Below, one piece after another: positions 54,491 to 64,000 of a stretch of DNA of 64,000 nucleotides. The position numbers were made by a program, and so were the translations under genes. The stretch's first letter is position 1. Each line of letters starts with the position of its first letter. Below the pieces are notes generated by a model that searched no databases, was not told the DNA's origin, and saw nothing but the letters and a program-made list of their open reading frames with translations. Location of the stretch: the NCBI RefSeq assembly GCF_900890425.1, contig NZ_CAAHFG010000003.1:992001-1056000 (forward strand), written 5' to 3'. This DNA comes from Pontiella desulfatans (GTDB lineage Bacteria > Verrucomicrobiota > Kiritimatiellia > Kiritimatiellales > Pontiellaceae).

Positions 54491-57400
54491 ATGAGGGCGA
54501 GCATATTGGCATGGGTGGTTTTTGGGTGCCTCGGGGCCGTGGCGCAGCAGGAGCGGGTGGATACGCCGGACTGTAACAGTCTTTCCGATTATGCAAACGG
54601 AGGAAGCTGGAACGAATTTCGCTTTGAGGTGGTAGAGCGGGTGGATGATGCGCTTGCCAACGATGGCAATGCTTTCAAGTGTATACGCGGCAAGGATTTT
54701 TTCGGCAAGGAAGTGTATGGTTATGACCGGCTGGACAGCGGCACGGCGCAGTCGATCATTCCATGCCCGGAACCGGGATCGCAGTATGTTTTTTCAGCCC
54801 GGGCACGGTTGAGCGGGGCGGGAAACAACGGCAGGGTTTTCGTGGAGTTCATCAATGATGCCGGTGTCAAAACCAATGCAGTCGAGTTCATAGTAAGTGC
54901 TGCGAACTATACCGATTTTTCGCAGACCTTTACGGTTCCGTCCGATGCGGTCTGGTGCCATGTGTGGATTCTGCAGAACGATCCGCAGGATGCCGCCATG
55001 CTGGTGGATTCTGTTTCGCTGAAATCAGCTGACCCCGATGACACACCCGCAGTGCCGACCGGGTTGGCGATTGACGACAAAAGCTCCTCTATGGTGCGTT
55101 TGCAGTGGAACGCCGTGGCCGGGGCGAACGGATACCTGATTGAGCGAAAGCATGATTCAGATAACAGCACCAAATGGAGAACGGTTGTCAGAACCTTTGA
55201 AGGTGGCGGGCAGACCAACTTCCTGGATGCTGTGGATACTTCGACATCCAAAGTTCTCGAGCCCGGCGTAAAATATGACTACCGCATATCCGCATTCGGC
55301 GACTACGGGAATTCGGCCGCTTCGAGTGTGGTGTCTGTGACGCTGGATACGCGTACGGACTCGCCTGGCGGTACAACCTACTATATCGATGCGACGGGCG
55401 GCAGCGATTCTAATGCGGGGACCTCGGAGGGCACGGCCTGGCAAAGTTTTATTCCGCTTGATCGCCTGAATCTGGCGGCGGGCGATTCCGTCTTTCTGAA
55501 AAGAGGCGAAAGCTGGAATGAGCCGATGAACCTGCACGGCGGCGGTGCGGCGGGCAGCGAAGTTGTGGTTTCTTCGTATGGATCCTCAACCAATAAGCCG
55601 ATCATCAACGTGGAGTCGCGGGCGCACGCAGCCATCCGCATGATCGATGTCTCACACGTCCGGATTTCCGATCTTGAGATTGCCAACTTTCATCCTTTCC
55701 ATCGGAAGGTGCGGCGTTATGCGTTGGAAGCGGGATCCTGGCAGGCGGTTGGTGTGACCAATCTGCATTTCAATAATCTGTTCGTCAATGGCGTCCGCTG
55801 TGTGGCTAACCGTGGCGATGGGGGGTCGGCTTCGGACGGGCGCGGCGGTGCCGGCTTGCGGGTGGTCGGTAATATCCGGAGCGAGGATACGAAGGAAATG
55901 ATCTATGATGTGAGCATAACCGATTGCCGTTTTGAAGATGTTGAAATGTTTTCGATGCACCTACACGACATTGATGGGCTGGTGGTTTCCAACAATGTGG
56001 CCGAACGCTCCGGTTTTTGTGCAATCCTGACCCGCCGCCTCTTTAATGCGGTGATTTCCCATAATCGCTTTTACGATGGCGGCTATTATGAAACCTGCGA
56101 CGATAATGCGCACATCGGTTTCTACGGTGGCAGCGATGTGGTGATTGAGCACAACCTGATCGATACCACGCATAATACCGCTTCGGGGCAGTCCATGAAT
56201 TTTGATGGCACCGACAACTATACGATTCAGTACAACTATATGAAGGACAGCGAAGCGGGCAGCTTCGTACTGAACCACCAGGCATCAAACAATGTGTTCC
56301 GGTACAATGTCTCTGAAGGGATCGGTGAAACCCAGTGGATGCGGAACCTCGGGGCGCTCGATACGCATATCTACAACAACACCGTTTACCTGAAGCCGGG
56401 CCAGGATGTAAATTTTATCTATAACGGCCACACCATCAATGCCGCGGAGGACCCCGCAACGAATGTGTGGTGCCATAACAATATTTTCTACAGCGCCGGC
56501 GGAACCATCACGGGCGATTTAATCAACAGCATTCCGGGTTCGTCAGGGATATTCATCAGCAACAATGTCTATTATGGAACCTTTACCGAGTTGCCGGTGG
56601 AAGATGGGCATCCGCTGTATGCCGATCCGCAGTTCGAGGGGCCTATTGGCTCGGGAAGTGTTGACGGTTTCCAACTCTTGGAAACTTCGCCCTACATCGA
56701 GTCAGGTATAATTATCTCGAACAACGGAGGCCTCGATTATTGGGGTACCCCGGTGTCCGCTACCAATGCCCCCTCTATCGGTGCCCACCAACCGGTCGGC
56801 ATTTCCGCTCCAACGTTGATTTGGGAAGAGACCTTTGCCGGACAGACGATGACGGATCCGGCGGATAATCCTGCAAAAAACATTGCAAAGCAGTACAACG
56901 ATTTGTGGATAGAATCAAATGGCGGGGTAACAAACGGCGGTGATGGTGCGAGGGCTATTCTTTCGACCGGCGGAAGCGGACAATCCCGGGATATGTATTA
57001 TATTCTTTCGGGTGATTCGATCGGTGCTGGTGATTACGAACTGACGTTGGAAGTTGACAATATCGGAAATAACGGTTGGCTGGATGTTGCTGTTTTCGAT
57101 GTGTACAACGGTACCGGCACGTCCGGGGACTGCGTGGAGTATGATTTCCTTGGTGGACAGGGCGCCACATTCGGAGCAACGATGGGGCCGAGCCCTGTAT
57201 CCGGCGCCCCGACTGCCAAGACAAACCAATTGGGTACAACGCTTCGTATCGGCGGACTGGCCGACAACGATGTGCCATCGGTGGTCGGCATGCATACGAT
57301 CCCGTTCTCGTATGATGGAAACGGTGACCTCGTCTTGGCTTTTATTGCAGGAGCAAATGTAAGCAATGGAAAGTCCAGCTATTTCGACAGCCTGCAAATC

Positions 57401-57793
57401 AGAAAGGTCAGCGATAATTCGGCATACAGCACATGGTCGAACAGCTACAGTCTGGTTTATGGGCCGGAGGGCGACGATGATGTTGACGGGCTGAACAACC
57501 TGGCCGAATACGGGATCGGCGGGAATCCAACCAATGGATTTGTGGACGGCAACCTTCCAACCTTTGGAAGCGGCTCGGCCGGACTTGAATACATCTATGC
57601 CTATCGTGCCGATGATGCAACGTTGGATTACACGCTCGAAACAACAACCAACCTGATTTCGAATGTCTGGACCAATACCGGATATAACGTGACGGGAACC
57701 AATCAGGCCGGCGGTACGTTCGGCTATGTGACGAACCTGATCGATTCCGCCGAAAGCAAAAGATTCATTCGCCTGAAAATTGAGAGGAATTGA
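54491..57793 (+). CDS. Large secreted CBM-FN3-beta-helix protein
   Basis: 1100 residues behind AAGGAG, with a signal peptide (SILAWVVFGCLGAVA). Residues about 20-180 form a jelly-roll module; 185-285 an FN3-like domain (PTGLAIDDKSSSMVRLQW, LEPGVKYDYRISAFG). Residues 296-770 open with TTYYIDATGGSDSN and form a long right-handed beta-helix with Asn-rich turns. A second jelly roll (776-975), the Asp-rich segment (YGPEGDDDVDGLNNLAEYG) and the FIRLKIE tail complete the chain. The beta-helix resembles that of the protein at 2397. It may be a lyase or glycosidase acting on the polymer, but no catalytic site can be assigned. It overlaps the upstream in-frame start region of the next gene but not its likely ATG. 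Confidence 0.83.
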   Translation: MRASILAWVVFGCLGAVAQQERVDTPDCNSLSDYANGGSWNEFRFEVVERVDDALANDGNAFKCIRGKDFFGKEVYGYDRLDSGTAQSIIPCPEPGSQYVFSARARLSGAGNNGRVFVEFINDAGVKTNAVEFIVSAANYTDFSQTFTVPSDAVWCHVWILQNDPQDAAMLVDSVSLKSADPDDTPAVPTGLAIDDKSSSMVRLQWNAVAGANGYLIERKHDSDNSTKWRTVVRTFEGGGQTNFLDAVDTSTSKVLEPGVKYDYRISAFGDYGNSAASSVVSVTLDTRTDSPGGTTYYIDATGGSDSNAGTSEGTAWQSFIPLDRLNLAAGDSVFLKRGESWNEPMNLHGGGAAGSEVVVSSYGSSTNKPIINVESRAHAAIRMIDVSHVRISDLEIANFHPFHRKVRRYALEAGSWQAVGVTNLHFNNLFVNGVRCVANRGDGGSASDGRGGAGLRVVGNIRSEDTKEMIYDVSITDCRFEDVEMFSMHLHDIDGLVVSNNVAERSGFCAILTRRLFNAVISHNRFYDGGYYETCDDNAHIGFYGGSDVVIEHNLIDTTHNTASGQSMNFDGTDNYTIQYNYMKDSEAGSFVLNHQASNNVFRYNVSEGIGETQWMRNLGALDTHIYNNTVYLKPGQDVNFIYNGHTINAAEDPATNVWCHNNIFYSAGGTITGDLINSIPGSSGIFISNNVYYGTFTELPVEDGHPLYADPQFEGPIGSGSVDGFQLLETSPYIESGIIISNNGGLDYWGTPVSATNAPSIGAHQPVGISAPTLIWEETFAGQTMTDPADNPAKNIAKQYNDLWIESNGGVTNGGDGARAILSTGGSGQSRDMYYILSGDSIGAGDYELTLEVDNIGNNGWLDVAVFDVYNGTGTSGDCVEYDFLGGQGATFGATMGPSPVSGAPTAKTNQLGTTLRIGGLADNDVPSVVGMHTIPFSYDGNGDLVLAFIAGANVSNGKSSYFDSLQIRKVSDNSAYSTWSNSYSLVYGPEGDDDVDGLNNLAEYGIGGNPTNGFVDGNLPTFGSGSAGLEYIYAYRADDATLDYTLETTTNLISNVWTNTGYNVTGTNQAGGTFGYVTNLIDSAESKRFIRLKIERN

Positions 57794-57800
57794 GTCCAGT

Positions 57801-62926
<5,126 letters not shown>

Positions 62927-62943
62927 TTTGCAGGAAATGAAAG

Positions 62944-64000
62944 ATGAAGAGATTGATCATTGCTTTAAGCGTTCTGGGTGCCTGCTGTGCCTTCGCTTCC
63001 GAAAAACAACCTAATGTCTTGTTTATTGCCGTAGACGACCTGAACCACTATGCCGGGTTCACGGGGCGTAATCCGCAGGCGAAGACGCCGAATATTGATC
63101 GGCTGGCCGCTATGGGCACGGCGTTTACACACGCCTACTGTACCGTTCCGGCGTGCAACCCTTCGCGCGGATCGCTGATGTCGGGCATGCGGCCGAGCAC
63201 GACCGGACTTTATGTGAACAGCCAGAAGTGGAAGGATTTCATTAAGGAAGGGCAGGGGCTGAACCACCACTTCAGGAATAACGGCTATTACACAGCGGCC
63301 ATGGGCAAGATCTACCATGAAAATACGAAGCCCATTGATTATCCGTCCGGTTGGGACACATATCCGTCGGTTCCTGTGGATGTGAACGGATCAAAAAAAC
63401 GGGATAAAGTGTCGAAGTATGAGGCCTATTTCGATCCGCTAAAGCACGATTTAACGGATGAGGATCTGGGTGACTGGCACACCGTGAATTTTGCAGTCGA
63501 ACAGTTGCAGAAAAAACACGATAAACCGTTCTTCATCGCGTGTGGTTTATATAAACCGCATATGCCGTTTGTTGTTCCCCGAAAATATTACGATCTCTTT
63601 CCGCTTGAAGAGATCGAGCTTCCTCCGCATCGGAAGGATGACCTGAATGATGTGCCGCCGATTGCGCACACGTTGCCGTCAAACAACGAGGACCATAAGC
63701 GAATGCTCGCAGATGATCGCTGGAAATCGGCCATTCAGTCTTACCTTGCAGCATGCGCCTACACCGATATGAACATCGGACGCCTGCTGGATGCGCTGGA
63801 AAAGAGTGGTCATGCAGACAATACCATTATTGTGCTCTGGGGTGATCATGGCTGGCATCTGGGCGAAAAACAGAAATGGCGCAAATTTACGCTTTGGGAA
63901 GAGGGCACTCGCGCCCCGCTGATCTGGGTTGCTCCCGGCGTCACCAGGCCCGGAACGGTCTGTCGCAGAACCGTGGACTTTCTGACGATTTATCCAACAC
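62944..64000 (+). CDS. S1 sulfatase, iduronate-2-sulfatase-like, 3' end outside window
   Basis: The open frame runs from ATG 62944 to the window edge (352 codons visible). Signal peptide (KRLIIALSVLGACCAFA), metal motif FIAVDDLNHYAGFTG, formylglycine motif CNPSR (Cys71), MGKIYHEN, GLYKPHMPF and GDHGWHLGEKQKWRK are all present. The pattern matches iduronate-2-sulfatase-like enzymes and is closest to the sulfatase at 38836. The C-terminal part, with the late beta-sheet subdomain, lies beyond the window. It follows the LacZ-like gene by 17 bp and is probably co-transcribed. Confidence 0.92.
   Translation, partial: MKRLIIALSVLGACCAFASEKQPNVLFIAVDDLNHYAGFTGRNPQAKTPNIDRLAAMGTAFTHAYCTVPACNPSRGSLMSGMRPSTTGLYVNSQKWKDFIKEGQGLNHHFRNNGYYTAAMGKIYHENTKPIDYPSGWDTYPSVPVDVNGSKKRDKVSKYEAYFDPLKHDLTDEDLGDWHTVNFAVEQLQKKHDKPFFIACGLYKPHMPFVVPRKYYDLFPLEEIELPPHRKDDLNDVPPIAHTLPSNNEDHKRMLADDRWKSAIQSYLAACAYTDMNIGRLLDALEKSGHADNTIIVLWGDHGWHLGEKQKWRKFTLWEEGTRAPLIWVAPGVTRPGTVCRRTVDFLTIYPT

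Overview
The window looks like a piece of a marine, polysaccharide-degrading member of the PVC group, most plausibly a Kiritimatiellota (Pontiella-like) bacterium. This rests on the extreme density of S1 sulfatases (12 complete or partial genes), Sec-type signal peptides on nearly every enzyme, an SLA1/SHD1-like domain, a PEP-CTERM protein, FG-GAP and beta-helix secreted giants, and the absence of SusC/SusD. The taxon is an inference; no rRNA or marker gene is present.

Region 1 (1-31 kb) is a run of short transcription units, all on the + strand: a sulfatase-fucosidase fusion (partial), a beta-helix protein, a sulfatase, a 1523-residue FG-GAP/catalytic giant, a GH29 fucosidase, a TonB-like/PA14/SHD1 protein, an esterase-fucosidase fusion, a stand-alone CBM-like protein, three sulfatases, and three multimodular secreted proteins, one with a GH-A-type catalytic domain. 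Rho-independent terminators separate many units. A 19-bp imperfect palindrome lies 53-145 bp upstream of seven unit starts.

Region 2 (31-42.1 kb) is a tightly coupled operon with ATGA/GTGA overlaps: GH2 beta-galactosidase, metallophosphoesterase-LamG, then four sulfatases. Two of these carry EF-hand tails and one has a Tat-like leader. It ends at a terminator.

Region 3 (42.1-46.8 kb) is a mobile/defence patch: an IS3-family element (42535-43837, 5-bp target duplication, A7 frameshift site), an AbiE-type toxin-antitoxin pair, and decayed sequence including a tRNA-like 3' half that may be an old attachment site.

Region 4 (46.8-64 kb) starts with a sensor kinase and an AraC-type response regulator (a split version of the hybrid systems that control polysaccharide loci). 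It continues with a cadherin-like/jelly-roll secreted protein, a PEP-CTERM protein, a sulfatase, a 1100-residue beta-helix protein, a sulfatase with a non-canonical formylglycine motif, a LacZ-like GH2 enzyme, and a sulfatase cut by the window end.

Together the genes fit stepwise breakdown of a sulfated, probably acetylated, fucose- and galactose-containing algal polysaccharide. Large modular proteins would bind and cut the chain; sulfatases and the esterase would remove decorations; GH29 and GH2 enzymes would release fucose and galactose. The substrate is inferred from enzyme families only. The most novel-looking items are the two alternative fusions to the same fucosidase domain, the shared 19-bp upstream motif, an uncharacterised ~170-residue module present five times in four proteins, and a shared C-terminal tail on the large secreted proteins.
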